From an uncultured Verrucomicrobia subdivision 3 bacterium (lineage in GTDB: Bacteria > Verrucomicrobiota > Verrucomicrobiae > Limisphaerales > UBA11358), in NCBI GenBank assembly GCA_903847285.1, contig CAINDH010000278.1, forward strand, positions 1 to 36,639: a stretch of DNA of 36,639 bases, in the 5' to 3' direction. The translations under genes and the position numbers were made by a program. Below are positions 1 to 7,424 of this stretch, in pieces; position 1 is the first letter of the stretch, and each line of letters begins with the position of its first letter. Below the pieces are notes generated by a model. It had not been told where the DNA came from. It saw only the letters and a list, made by a program, of their open reading frames with translations, and did not search any database.

Positions 1-165
1 GACGCTGTCGGTGAGTTCGGCCATTTCCTGCTGCATGGCGCGGGTGTAGTTGAGTAGCCATTTGGTTTTTTCCTCTTCGCTCATGCCATCGGTCTTGACG
101 CCGATGCGTTCGTTGAGGGCTTTTTGCATCCGAAAGAGTTCGCGTAATTGGTCAGGATTTTCCAT
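1..165 (-). CDS. dUTP diphosphatase, all-alpha (MazG-like) type, N-terminal part
   Basis: The first 55 residues are visible; the gene runs off the left edge. The ATG is at 165. The sequence (ENPDQLRELFRMQKALNER, then GMSEEEKTKWLLNYTRAMQQ and EMAELTDSV) matches the N-terminal helices of dimeric all-alpha dUTPases. In that family the EMAEL stretch supplies acidic residues that bind Mg2+. The enzyme hydrolyses dUTP to dUMP and pyrophosphate, keeping uracil out of DNA and feeding thymidylate synthesis. The assignment is recalled from the family pattern; the C-terminal half that would confirm it lies outside the window. A large palindrome starts 11 nt upstream of the ATG, and a TAAACT box lies 5 nt before it. 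Confidence 0.75.
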   Translation of the reverse strand, partial: MENPDQLRELFRMQKALNERIGVKTDGMSEEEKTKWLLNYTRAMQQEMAELTDSV

Positions 166-175
166 GCGCGAGTTT

Positions 176-259
176 AACCGCCAAGACGCCAAGGACGCCA
201 AGAAAATTTTCCGCGATTTGAAAAATATAATTCTTGGTGCCCTTGGCGTCCTGGCGGTT
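176..259. repeat. CGCCAAG-type inverted repeat (REP-like)
   Basis: The left arm 176-204 and right arm 231-259 are 29-nt inverted copies differing at about three positions, around a 26-nt AT-rich centre. Each arm is built from a 9-nt unit (GACGCCAAG) repeated with small variations. As RNA it would fold into a long hairpin in the leader of the dUTPase gene. I recall similar CGCCAAG-rich palindromes as dispersed intergenic repeats in several bacterial phyla, but cannot check the copy number here. Confidence 0.8.
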
Positions 260-274
260 TCCTGATTTTGCGCT

Positions 275-302
275 TTGAACTTCCCATACAAACGCCTTTA
301 AT
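275..302 (+). promoter_or_regulatory. Candidate promoter of the exbB operon
   Basis: A -35 box TTGAAC (275-280), a 16-nt spacer and a -10 box TTTAAT (297-302) sit 6 nt before the exbB ATG at 309. No Shine-Dalgarno sequence is visible. Transcription would start at about the ATG itself, giving a leaderless mRNA. This is inferred from box matches only. Confidence 0.4.
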
Positions 303-308
303 AATCCC

Positions 309-926
309 ATGCCTACGCTTTTAGCCAACGGCGGGCCGGTCATCTGGCTCATCCTTATCGCCGCCGCAGCCGCCGCCGTCGTGTTCGTGGAACGCGCGCT
401 GTTCTGCCATCGCTCGCAGATCAATTCCGCCGCGTTCCTCAATGGTGTCCGCACCGTGCTCAAGCGCGACAATGTCGTCGAGGCCGTTTCCATCTGCGAC
501 GCCACACCGGGCCCAGTTGCGCGACTCGTGAAGGCTGCGATCCTCAGCCGCGACAAAGGCCGCGAACGCGTGCGCGAAGCAGTGGAGGAAGCTGGCTTGA
601 CCGAAGTTCCGCGACTGGAAGAAAAGTTAAATCTGCTGGCGACCATCGCGCAGATTGCCCCGCTGCTCGGATTGTTTGGCACGGTCGTTGGCTTCATTGA
701 CATCTTCGGTCAGGTGGAACAAACGGGCTTGTATTCAAACATCCAACTTCTGTCGCATGGCGTTTGGAAGGCTCTCATCTGCGCGGCGGCGGGCATCGGC
801 GTGGCGATTCCGGCGCACGCGGGCTACAACTACCTCGTCAGTCGCGTGAATAAAATCGTCCTCGACATGGAACGCGCAGCGGCGGAGATCGTCAACATCA
901 TCACCGAGAACGGCAACGGCAAATGA
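309..926 (+). CDS. exbB: ExbB/TolQ/MotA-family proton channel protein
   Basis: A 205-residue inner-membrane protein of the ExbB/TolQ family, which forms the pentameric channel that couples the proton-motive force to TonB- or Tol-type force transduction. A hydrophobic segment lies at about 9-28. The characteristic pair of segments with the family core IAPLLGLFGTVVGFI is at about 115-131, and AAAGIGVAIPAHAGYN is at about 159-174. The length is near the usual 200-240 residues. The stop overlaps the next start as ATGA, so translation with exbD is probably coupled. Whether it drives a TonB or a Tol system cannot be read from this protein alone; the neighbours favour TonB-like. Confidence 0.9.
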   Translation: MPTLLANGGPVIWLILIAAAAAAVVFVERALFCHRSQINSAAFLNGVRTVLKRDNVVEAVSICDATPGPVARLVKAAILSRDKGRERVREAVEEAGLTEVPRLEEKLNLLATIAQIAPLLGLFGTVVGFIDIFGQVEQTGLYSNIQLLSHGVWKALICAAAGIGVAIPAHAGYNYLVSRVNKIVLDMERAAAEIVNIITENGNGK

Positions 927-1348
927 AATTTCCGCGCAACGCGAAAATCCTGCGCAGCCAGTTTGATGTGGCCCCGTTCGCCGCCGTGTTTTTTCTCGTC
1001 GCCATTTTTCTGATGCTTGGCGCGCTGATGCCGGTGCAAGGTTTGCGGACGGCGCTGACGCCGCCTGCTGCCGACAATTTACCGGGCGTCGAGAGCCGCA
1101 CGGTTGCGATGGCCGTGGATGCAGGCGGTTCGTTTTATTTTGAAAACCGTCTTGTTAATGAGCCGCAATTGAAAACCAGCCTGCGAGCCGCCGTGGCCGA
1201 AGCCAGCGAGCCGCTCACGCTGATAATCCACGCCGACCGCGCCACGCCTTACGAGCAGCTCGCGCACCTGACCGTGTTGGCGCGCGACCTCGGCATCACG
1301 AACGCCTTGCTCGCCACGCTGCCGCGCGTGACAGACCCGTCCAAATGA
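923..1348 (+). CDS. exbD: ExbD/TolR-family stator subunit
   Basis: A 141-residue protein with one N-terminal transmembrane helix (about residues 15-35, FDVAPFAAVFFLVAIFLML) preceded by a short basic cytoplasmic end, then a periplasmic domain of about 100 residues. This is the ExbD/TolR plan; the Asp in FDVAPF is where ExbD carries its proton-carrying Asp. The periplasmic domain ends with the family-typical pattern (LIIHADRATPYEQLAHLTVLARDLG). It starts inside the exbB stop and overlaps the next gene by ATGA, so it is translationally coupled on both sides. It acts with ExbB as the inner-membrane motor. Confidence 0.88.
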   Translation: MKFPRNAKILRSQFDVAPFAAVFFLVAIFLMLGALMPVQGLRTALTPPAADNLPGVESRTVAMAVDAGGSFYFENRLVNEPQLKTSLRAAVAEASEPLTLIIHADRATPYEQLAHLTVLARDLGITNALLATLPRVTDPSK

Positions 1349-2130
1349 ACTCCGCCGCCAGCCCGACGATAGATACGCCGCCACCAACGACGGATTGGGG
1401 TTTAACCAAAAAAAAATTCCTGCTGCTCGTCGCTTTCGCCCTCGCCACCCATATCGCGCTGATTTTTTTGTTTGGGACTAAAAAACAATTCGTCGCGCAG
1501 CCCGTGACTAAAGCGCCGCAACTCCAGCTTGGCAACACGACAGATGAGTTGCTGGAGCTGAACAACCCCGCACTCTTTTCGCTACCGAACCCGCGTGATT
1601 TTTCCGCCGGCGTCTGGCAACGCCAGCCAAATATCACCCAGCCATCGTTCCGACACACGGAAGCGCCGCGTTACTTGGAGCTACCGGGAAATCTGGGAGC
1701 GGCGTTCACGCAATTCATGCAGACGAACCGCTTTGGAAATTTTGCTCTGAACTTCAAACCCGCGCCACTGTTCGCCGAGCCCGTGATGGGCTTGGAACCG
1801 GCGTTGCCGAAAAACTCCACGGCGGAAATTTCAGGCCCGCTCGCTCAGCGGAAACTACTTTCGTCCCCCGCCCTACCTTCGCTGCCGCTCAACGACATCA
1901 TCGGTCCCAGCAAAATCCAAGTGCTGGTGAATGCAGCTGGTGTCGTCAATTCCGCCGTGTCGCTGGCCGGAGATAATTTGTTTGAAACCGCCGCGCGCAC
2001 GGACAGCGGCGATACCAACGCTATCGTGTTCGCGCCCCAATTTAAATTTGCCCCTGCGCCACAGCCCACGTTCGGCGAAATCATTTTTCACTGGCACACC
2101 ACACCGCTGAACACCACCAACACACCATGA
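1345..2130 (+). CDS. Divergent TonB-like energy transducer
   Basis: A 261-residue protein with a cytoplasmic N-terminus, one transmembrane helix at about 24-44 (FLLLVAFALATHIALIFLFG) and a long periplasmic part. There is no clear Pro-rich Lys-Pro/Glu-Pro spacer. The C-terminal 75 residues contain IQVLVNAAGVVNSAVSL, then FKFAP and FGEIIFHWHT, which resembles a degenerate TonB C-terminal fold (strand, helix, FxP, final strand). Its place directly after exbB and exbD, with ATGA overlaps on both sides, supports the role. It would carry energy from ExbB-ExbD to an outer-membrane partner not encoded here. The membrane topology is clear; the TonB homology is inferred. Confidence 0.55.
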   Translation: MNSAASPTIDTPPPTTDWGLTKKKFLLLVAFALATHIALIFLFGTKKQFVAQPVTKAPQLQLGNTTDELLELNNPALFSLPNPRDFSAGVWQRQPNITQPSFRHTEAPRYLELPGNLGAAFTQFMQTNRFGNFALNFKPAPLFAEPVMGLEPALPKNSTAEISGPLAQRKLLSSPALPSLPLNDIIGPSKIQVLVNAAGVVNSAVSLAGDNLFETAARTDSGDTNAIVFAPQFKFAPAPQPTFGEIIFHWHTTPLNTTNTP

Positions 2131-2786
2131 ACACTGCACCTGAAAAAATCCTCGTCATTGATGTCGGCGGCACGAATTTGAAAATCCGCGCCACGGGAAC
2201 CGCGCTCGTGAAAGTTCCCTCCGGCCCCACGATGACCGCCACACAAATGGTGGCCGCCGTAAAAAAAGTTTCTGCCGGCTGGAAGTTTGATGCCGTATCT
2301 ATCGGCTATCCGGGCCCGGTAAAAGATAACCAACCACTGCTCGAACCGCACAACCTCAGCGCCGGCTGGGTAAAGTTTAATTTTAAAAAGGTGTTTGGCT
2401 GCCCAGTCAAAATCATCAACGACGCCGCGATGCAAGCGCTCGGCAGCCACATTGGCGGGCGCACGCTTTTCCTTGGCCTCGGAACCGGACTGGGTTCTGC
2501 CTTGGTGATTGACGGCACTGTGCTGCCGCTGGAACTAGCGCATCTGCCCTATAAAAAGAATCGCAGCTACGAAGAATATCTTGGTGATGCAGCACGCAAA
2601 CGGCTTGGCAAAAAGAAGTGGCTCCATCACGTGGAGGAAGTCATCTCGCTGCTAAAAGCCGCGTTGCTCGCGGACCGTGTAGTGCTGGGCGGCGGCAACG
2701 TGCGGCACATCAAAAAATTTGCGCCCGGAGTGGAAGCGGGGAAAAATGCGAACGCCTTCATCGGCGGACAGCGGCTTTGGAAATAA
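2127..2786 (+). CDS. ROK-family kinase, polyphosphate-glucokinase-like
   Basis: A 219-residue sugar-kinase fold protein. The phosphate-1 motif DVGGTNLKIR is at about 9-18, SIGYPGPV lies in the first half, NDAAMQALG contains the catalytic-type Asp, and LGLGTGLGSALVIDG is the phosphate-2 loop. The phrasing and short length resemble polyphosphate/ATP glucokinases of the ROK family, which phosphorylate glucose to glucose 6-phosphate in the cytosol. The protein is shorter than the usual 250 or so residues, and the C-terminal segment is reduced. It overlaps the TonB-like gene by ATGA, an unexpected partnership. The substrate is not provable from the sequence. Confidence 0.75.
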   Translation: MNTAPEKILVIDVGGTNLKIRATGTALVKVPSGPTMTATQMVAAVKKVSAGWKFDAVSIGYPGPVKDNQPLLEPHNLSAGWVKFNFKKVFGCPVKIINDAAMQALGSHIGGRTLFLGLGTGLGSALVIDGTVLPLELAHLPYKKNRSYEEYLGDAARKRLGKKKWLHHVEEVISLLKAALLADRVVLGGGNVRHIKKFAPGVEAGKNANAFIGGQRLWK

Positions 2787-2789
2787 ACC

Positions 2790-3014
2790 ATGAGCAACGA
2801 CTGGCTCATCCTCATCTACGTGGCGCTCGCGCTCGGCGCGATTTGCTCGATCGGCATCGCCTCAGAATTACGACGACGACGCTTTGGCCCGGCGCATCCT
2901 GAAGACACGGTGTTTCGCTGCGCCAAGTGCAGCAACGTTTATACTGATGACTCCGATGTGGAACGCTCGCGTTGCACCCAATGCGGCAAGCTCAACGAGC
3001 CGGTGGTGTTTTAA
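2790..3014 (+). CDS. Small membrane-anchored zinc-ribbon protein
   Basis: A 74-residue protein. An N-terminal hydrophobic helix (about 5-25) is followed by an Arg-rich stretch (ELRRRRFG) and then two Cys-x2-Cys knuckles (CAKC and CTQC) separated by about 17 residues, a typical zinc ribbon. It begins 3 nt after the kinase stop and is the last gene of the exbB operon. Its stop overlaps the convergent guaB stop by 4 nt. The function is unknown; a membrane-tethered zinc or protein-binding adaptor is possible. Confidence 0.7.
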   Translation: MSNDWLILIYVALALGAICSIGIASELRRRRFGPAHPEDTVFRCAKCSNVYTDDSDVERSRCTQCGKLNEPVVF

Positions 3015-4576
3015 TTCCCCGTCTTCAACTCCACCACGTCGTGTGGCGCGGCTTCGCGCTGGCCGGCGGGGCTGACGCGGATGTAACGCGCTTTTGCCCG
3101 CAGCTCTTCCAGATTTTTTGCACCAAGATAACCCATGCCGCTCTGGATGCCGCCGATGAGCTGCGCGAGCACGCGGTCCACCGGGCCGCACGCTTCCTTG
3201 AGCGCCTCGATGCCTTCCGCCGCGACCTTGCGCGTGGTGTCGGACTTCTCGTGACCGTAGCGCGCGGCGCTGCCGGACTTCATCGCGGCGAGGCTGCCCA
3301 TGCCGCGATACTGTTTATACATCTTGCCGCCGATTTCAACGACTTCGCCGGGCGCTTCCGTGCAACCGGCAAAAATCCCGCCGCAGATTACGCCCTGCGC
3401 CAGCGTCAGCGCTTTCACAATGTCGCCGGACTTGGTAATACCGCCATCTGCCAGGATAGAAACTTTTTTCTTCGCTGCCGCGCGCGAACAGATGTAAAGC
3501 GCGGTCATCTGCGGGATGCCTACGCCCGCAACGATGCGCGTGGTGCAGATCGAACCCGGCCCCTGCCCAACCTTGACGACATTCGCGCCGCAATCCGCGA
3601 GATATTCTACTCCCGCCGCGCTAGTGACGTTGCCGGCGATGATCGGCAATTTAGGAAACGCATCGCGGAGAACTTTCACCGTGTCGCCCACGCCCGCGCT
3701 ATGGCCGTGTGCGGTGGAAACGGCCACGCAATCAATGCCGCGTTCCACGAGCGCGCTGACGTGTTCGAGAATTCTTTTTTTATCGAGTTCACCAAAGGCA
3801 TTGCGCGTGGCGCTCACCGCCGCGCCGCAGACGAGGCGGAATTGCGCGTCGCGCGCGGGCTTGAATTGCGCCTTGCGTTCCTGCGTGATGCGCTCGACGT
3901 CGCTCATCGTGATGAGGCCAAGCATCTGGTCGTGGTCATCGACCACGAGCAATTTATGGATGCCGAGATGTTCGGTGAAAAATTTATCCGCGCGGGCGAT
4001 CGGGTCTTTGCCCAATTCTTTTTTCGTGATGGTGCGAACCTGTTGGCGCGGCGTGAGCGCATCCGAAACTTTCTTGGCGGCGTAACGCGGCTTGACGACG
4101 TGGCCGGAAAGCAGGCCGACAAGCTTGCCTTTGTCATCCACCACGGGGAACGTGCTGAAGCCGAATTTTTTTTGTTCGATGAGCGCGAGGACATCGCCGA
4201 TGAGTGCGTCGGGCGAAACTTTAATCGGCTCCTGGATGAGACCTTGCACATGAAACTTCACGCGGCTGACTTCGGAAAGTTGCTGCCGTTCGGTCATGTT
4301 GTAGTGAATCAAACCGAGGCCGCCGTTGAGCGCCATCGCAATCGCCATGCGCGATTCCGTGACGGTATCCATGTCGGCGGAGACAGCGGGGATATTGAGT
4401 TGCAGGCTGTCGGCGAGGCGCGTGTCGAGCTGCGTGTTGCGCGGCAAGATATCCGAGTAAAGCGTTGCCAGCGTGATATCGTCGTAGGTGAGACCGACCT
4501 TGCTGTTCGCGGGGAAAAAAGAATCCGCCGTCTGGTAAAAGGAATCGTCGAGATTGGAATTGCGCGTTGCTGCCAT
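3011..4576 (-). CDS. guaB: Inosine-5'-monophosphate dehydrogenase
   Basis: A 521-residue cytosolic enzyme that oxidises IMP to XMP with NAD+, the committed step of GTP synthesis. The TIM barrel is interrupted by two CBS domains (about 112-170 and 177-235). The catalytic loop GPGSICTTR places the nucleophile at Cys344. ADGGI (376-380), [11 protein letters not shown] (426-436) and the Arg439-Tyr440 flap motif are present. I chose the ATG at 4576 ([11 protein letters not shown]) because it gives a normal length; the frame stays open a further 47 codons upstream, but that stretch has no family character. A promoter-like pair sits directly before this ATG. Confidence 0.95.
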   Translation of the reverse strand: MAATRNSNLDDSFYQTADSFFPANSKVGLTYDDITLATLYSDILPRNTQLDTRLADSLQLNIPAVSADMDTVTESRMAIAMALNGGLGLIHYNMTERQQLSEVSRVKFHVQGLIQEPIKVSPDALIGDVLALIEQKKFGFSTFPVVDDKGKLVGLLSGHVVKPRYAAKKVSDALTPRQQVRTITKKELGKDPIARADKFFTEHLGIHKLLVVDDHDQMLGLITMSDVERITQERKAQFKPARDAQFRLVCGAAVSATRNAFGELDKKRILEHVSALVERGIDCVAVSTAHGHSAGVGDTVKVLRDAFPKLPIIAGNVTSAAGVEYLADCGANVVKVGQGPGSICTTRIVAGVGIPQMTALYICSRAAAKKKVSILADGGITKSGDIVKALTLAQGVICGGIFAGCTEAPGEVVEIGGKMYKQYRGMGSLAAMKSGSAARYGHEKSDTTRKVAAEGIEALKEACGPVDRVLAQLIGGIQSGMGYLGAKNLEELRAKARYIRVSPAGQREAAPHDVVELKTGN

Positions 4577-4581
4577 GACAG

Positions 4582-4611
4582 AAAATGAAGAATCCGGGCG
4601 GCGGTTGGCAA
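4582..4611 (-). promoter_or_regulatory. Candidate guaB promoter
   Basis: On the minus strand: TTGCCA (4611-4606), an 18-nt spacer and CATTTT (4587-4582), ending 5 nt before the guaB ATG at 4576. There is no Shine-Dalgarno sequence. It supports the chosen start and predicts a leaderless transcript. Inferred from box matches only. Confidence 0.4.
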
Positions 4612-4862
4612 GCCAATTCTCGCCGCACAAACGATTCGCCAGAGCTTCAACCACGGTGTCGCAAAATGTAGAGAACAGCTTACCCACTGTCTCGTTTCTT
4701 CCGGACAACCCCAACATACAACCGCCCGGCGCAGCGTAAGTTCAGCTTTTTTACCAAGGGTTTTACGACCATTTCCTCAAACAATTGCTTTCAGGAAAAG
4801 CCTCCAGCAACTTTGGCCACTGGCGGATGGAACTGAACCTGCTTAAAAACCGGCGACCGGAC

Positions 4863-5239
4863 ATGAAAACCACTGCCCCTGTATTTCGCCGCCAAGGTTT
4901 CACCTTGGTGGAGATCATGATTGTTGTCGCCGTCATTGGCCTGCTCGCGGCCATTGCAATTCCAAATTTTGTCAAAGCTCGAGCCACCTCACAGGCTAAC
5001 GCGTGCATCAACAACCTCAAAAAAATTGATGACGCCGCCAGCCAGTTCGCCATCGAGCGCGGTAAAACCACCGGCGACCAGTGAGCCTCAACCGCGATCT
5101 CACGCCTTACATCAAGATGAACGCCACCGGCAAACTGCCCATCTGCCCCGCGCGCGGATCCTACAGCATCGAGAACATCGGCGACCAGCCAACGTGTTCC
5201 CTTAGCACCAGCGTCGCCCCCAGCCATCTGCTACCTTAA
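4863..5239 (+). pseudogene. Type II/IV pseudopilin (prepilin-type N-terminus), frameshifted
   Basis: The ATG at 4863 opens a class III signal: a short basic leader (MKTTAPVFRRQG), then FTLVEIMIVVAVIGLLAAIA, the prepilin peptidase/methylation site and hydrophobic spine. The frame stops at 5082-5084 after only 73 residues. A second frame from about 5081 to 5239 continues as SLNRDLTPYIKMN, then GKLPICPARGSYSIENIG and ends in HLLP, which is how I remember the C-terminal half of verrucomicrobial pseudopilins. A single lost base near 5079-5083 would join them into a protein of about 125 residues. It is either a real frameshift, a recoding site or a sequencing error. The pilM operon lies 3.6 kb downstream. 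Confidence 0.75.
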
Positions 5240-5383
5240 AACTACGGCGGGCGAAGTAGTCATCCGCCAGACGCGAAGCATAGCCAAATGCAGAAAACGC
5301 TTTTCCCATAGCCACCTTCGCGAGAAATAGTTCCCCTTCATTCCCGCGCTTGCTAAAACATCCGTCCACGGCACATTCAGCGC

Positions 5384-5839
5384 ATGACTGAAATCAAGCC
5401 GCCCACGCACCGCCGCTTTTACCGTCGCCACTCCCTGACCATCGTTGCGGTCGCGCTGCTGACCTTGTGGATTGGGCTCTACTATTTTGCCGACTCCACC
5501 ACGCATCTCGGTTCTTTCTTCGGCAACGCCATCGCCGACTGGAGCGGTTCCGTGGTGATCATCCTTGGCACCAAATTTCTGCTCGAATATCGCTCCGCCG
5601 AAAGCCGACGCGTCATCGGCCGACTGGCGAATCCCGTGCTGGATTTCATGTGGCGTCATTCGCTACTGCTCTTCATCATCGTCACTGGCCTCGGCTGGAC
5701 GGTGTTGTTCTGGAAGCTGGATGCGAACAGCAAATGGGGACAAGTCGTCGGCAACCTCGTGTCTGAATGGGTGCAAATGGGCGGTCTGGTGTTCCTGACC
5801 AAGCGCCTGATCGAACGCGGCTCCAAGGAAAGCCGCTGA
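5384..5839 (+). CDS. Small integral membrane protein, unknown function
   Basis: A 151-residue protein with a basic N-terminus (HRRFYRRH) and hydrophobic segments at about 18-35, 45-67 and 92-110, plus a weaker one at 122-140; short basic loops lie between them. I recognise no catalytic motif and no named family with confidence. It is followed after 88 nt by the VF530-type gene on the same strand. The coding call rests on length, start codon and a sensible membrane pattern. Confidence 0.65.
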   Translation: MTEIKPPTHRRFYRRHSLTIVAVALLTLWIGLYYFADSTTHLGSFFGNAIADWSGSVVIILGTKFLLEYRSAESRRVIGRLANPVLDFMWRHSLLLFIIVTGLGWTVLFWKLDANSKWGQVVGNLVSEWVQMGGLVFLTKRLIERGSKESR

Positions 5840-5911
5840 GGCGATCTTCCGTTTGATTGAGTGGGAGCCACGATGGGAATATTGTTTCCGATTGCTTTTG
5901 CCAGTGGTGGC

Positions 5912-5919
5912 GGGAGAGA
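5912..5919 (+). promoter_or_regulatory. Ribosome binding site deciding the VF530 start
   Basis: GGGAGAGA ends 8 nt before the ATG at 5928. It is one of the clearer Shine-Dalgarno-like sequences in the window and contrasts with the many starts that have none. Confidence 0.5.
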
Positions 5920-5927
5920 ATCGGCAC

Positions 5928-6185
5928 ATGACCAAGCCTGAAACCGCGCCGGTGACTCCGCCCGTAACGCCGCCGGTCGCGCATCCGCGCGATCCGCTGC
6001 ACGGCATCACGCTGGAACACATCGTGAACACACTGGTGCAACGCCACGGCTGGGGCGAAATGTCCCGTCGAGTTCCGGTGCGCTGTTTCATGTTCGATCC
6101 CACCACGAAATCCAGCCTCACCTTTCTCCGCAAGACGCCGTGGGCGCGCAAGCGAATCGAGGACTGGTTCATCGGGGAATTGTGA
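5928..6185 (+). CDS. VF530-family (DUF2132) small DNA-binding-type protein
   Basis: An 85-residue protein. After a Pro/Thr-rich leader of about 20 residues comes the family core: DPLHGITLEHIVNTLVQRHG, WGEMSRRVPVRCF, SSLTFLRKTPWAR and KRIEDWF. This matches the VF530 family of small helical proteins, proposed to bind DNA from structural similarity. The ATG at 5928 is chosen because the domain begins after it and a purine-rich stretch (GGGAGAGA, 5912-5919) lies at ribosome-binding distance. An upstream in-frame ATG at 5853 would add 25 residues without family character. The biological role is unknown. Confidence 0.85.
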   Translation: MTKPETAPVTPPVTPPVAHPRDPLHGITLEHIVNTLVQRHGWGEMSRRVPVRCFMFDPTTKSSLTFLRKTPWARKRIEDWFIGEL

Positions 6186-6206
6186 ACAGATACATTTTTC
6201 TCCGTC

Positions 6207-6542
6207 ATGAGCACCAAACCAAAAGGACTTCCCGCGGCGCAAGTGGCACGCACTCTGGAATTCGTCAGCTATCAAGACGGTGCGGTGGTCAGCCGCGAAA
6301 TCGTGAAACGCCCCACCGGCAACGTGACGTTCTTTGCGTTTGATGCCGGCGAAGGTTTGAGCGAACACACGGCCCCGTTCGATGCGCTGGTGCAGGTGCT
6401 CGAAGGCGAGGCGGAGATCACGGTGGCCGGGAAAGCGCAGTGCGTGAATGGCGGGGAAATGATTCTGCTGCCTGCCGGTCAACCGCACGCGCTCAAGGCG
6501 GTTCAACGGTTCAAGATGCTGCTGACGATGATCCGTTCGTGA
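6207..6542 (+). CDS. Cupin-domain protein
   Basis: A 111-residue single-domain cupin. The first motif region is GEGLSEHTAPFDALVQVLEGEAEI (about 50-73), with His57 the likely metal ligand. The second is LPAGQPHALKA (about 91-101), with the closing His. It is a small cytosolic beta-barrel; family members bind a metal and range from sensors to isomerases and dioxygenases. There is no fused regulatory domain and the substrate is unknown. It lies 21 nt after the VF530 gene and 32 nt before the SUI1 gene on the same strand. Confidence 0.85.
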   Translation: MSTKPKGLPAAQVARTLEFVSYQDGAVVSREIVKRPTGNVTFFAFDAGEGLSEHTAPFDALVQVLEGEAEITVAGKAQCVNGGEMILLPAGQPHALKAVQRFKMLLTMIRS

Positions 6543-6574
6543 GCGCAACGACAGGATTTTTGACCTGATATATT

Positions 6575-6967
6575 ATGGCAGATTCCAAACGCATTCCCAC
6601 CGACGGCGGTTCCAGCTTTGGTCACAACCCGTTCGCCGCGTTGTCGGGCGAGGGACTTCCGGCGGGGGACAATGTCCCCCTGCCCGTTCCCGCCACACCG
6701 CCGGAAACGGTGGTGAAAAAAAGTCGCGGACGCGTGGACGTGCTCCGCGTGAAAGCCGGACGCGGCGGCAAGACGGTGACGGTGGTGAAAAATTTTGTAG
6801 GCATCGGCCTGCCGGAAAAAGAATCGCTCGCCAAAAAAATGCAGCGCGCCTGCGGCACCGGTGGCACGGTGAAAGACGGTCAGATAGAAATCCAAGGCGA
6901 CCAGCGCGAAGCTGTGGCGCGTATCTTGACGGAGGCAAATTTCCGTCCGGTATTTGCGGGCGGATAA
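6575..6967 (+). CDS. SUI1/eIF1-like translation factor (YciH family)
   Basis: A 130-residue protein. Residues 1-45 are a low-complexity Pro/Gly-rich leader. The SUI1 domain spans about 50-128: RVDVLRVKAGRGGKTVTVV, then KKMQRACGTGGTVKDGQIEIQGD and REAVARIL. These are the signature elements of bacterial eIF1 homologues such as E. coli YciH, which bind the small ribosomal subunit and affect start-codon fidelity. In a genome with many apparently leaderless starts this gene is worth noting, though that link is inference. Confidence 0.9.
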   Translation: MADSKRIPTDGGSSFGHNPFAALSGEGLPAGDNVPLPVPATPPETVVKKSRGRVDVLRVKAGRGGKTVTVVKNFVGIGLPEKESLAKKMQRACGTGGTVKDGQIEIQGDQREAVARILTEANFRPVFAGG

Positions 6968-7124
6968 ATTATAAATTATTTGGCTTGGAAGAATAGAGAC
7001 GCGCCGGAACCACGCCGGTGCAGCCCTACGTTCAGACCGCTGGGACACCAAATCGCTAGGTGCGGTATATTTTACATTATGTCACCCGGTTGACTACTGA
7101 AGCAGGCTGAAGCCCCCACTCCGC

Positions 7125-7295
7125 TCAAGGCACAACGATTACGGGCACGGGCAAAATAACCGACGGCGGCCCGATGATGACCGAGGAGCGTCCGCCGCGA
7201 TGCCAGCGTCCGCGCCCACCGCCGCCATCGGAGACCAGACAACCAGTGGTGGCAAGGAGGGTTAGCGCACAGGTGAAGAGGAGAATGATTTTCAT
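7125..7295 (-). CDS. Small putative lipoprotein (56 residues)
   Basis: The ATG at 7295 opens a 56-codon frame ending at 7125. It begins MKIILLFTCALTLLATTGC, a short basic-hydrophobic signal with a lipobox-like LATTGC (Cys19). Then come a Gly/Arg-rich stretch (SDGGGGRGRWHRGGR) and a hydrophobic, Pro/Val-rich tail (PPSVILPVPVIVVP). I recall similar small lipoproteins in related bacteria. Position -3 of the lipobox is Thr rather than Leu. It is divergent from the LysR gene, 129 nt away. The function is unknown. Confidence 0.6.
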   Translation of the reverse strand: MKIILLFTCALTLLATTGCLVSDGGGGRGRWHRGGRSSVIIGPPSVILPVPVIVVP

Positions 7296-7388
7296 AGCCG
7301 GTTAATTTCTATGTGACATTAAGCGCCGCGCCGGGGCTTCGCTATGGGGTGTTACCCGACGGCAAATGTTTTATCCGGAGCGAAAAGA

Positions 7389-7417
7389 TTGATTGCGAAA
7401 AGTTGAGCACCTATTGT
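7389..7417 (+). promoter_or_regulatory. Candidate lysR-type gene promoter
   Basis: TTGATT (7389-7394), a 17-nt spacer and TATTGT (7412-7417), ending 7 nt before the ATG at 7425. The 8-nt palindrome TTGCGCAA (7418-7425) overlaps the start codon and might be an operator, but it is short. Confidence 0.4.
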
Positions 7418-7424
7418 TTGCGCA

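Noticed and set aside
2972..4588. A 538-codon open frame on the plus strand opposite guaB
   Set aside because: It is antisense to a clear IMP dehydrogenase with intact motifs; its product is Arg/Ala/His-rich with no domain, as expected for a GC-rich mirror frame.
4577..4862. Possible small gene or RNA between guaB and the pseudopilin
   Set aside because: Apart from the guaB promoter candidate I see no supported frame or structure in these 286 nt.
6968..7124. Possible riboswitch or RNA gene between the SUI1 gene and the lipoprotein gene
   Set aside because: I see no conserved aptamer, tRNA-like cloverleaf or strong hairpin, and no gene; it appears to be plain spacer.
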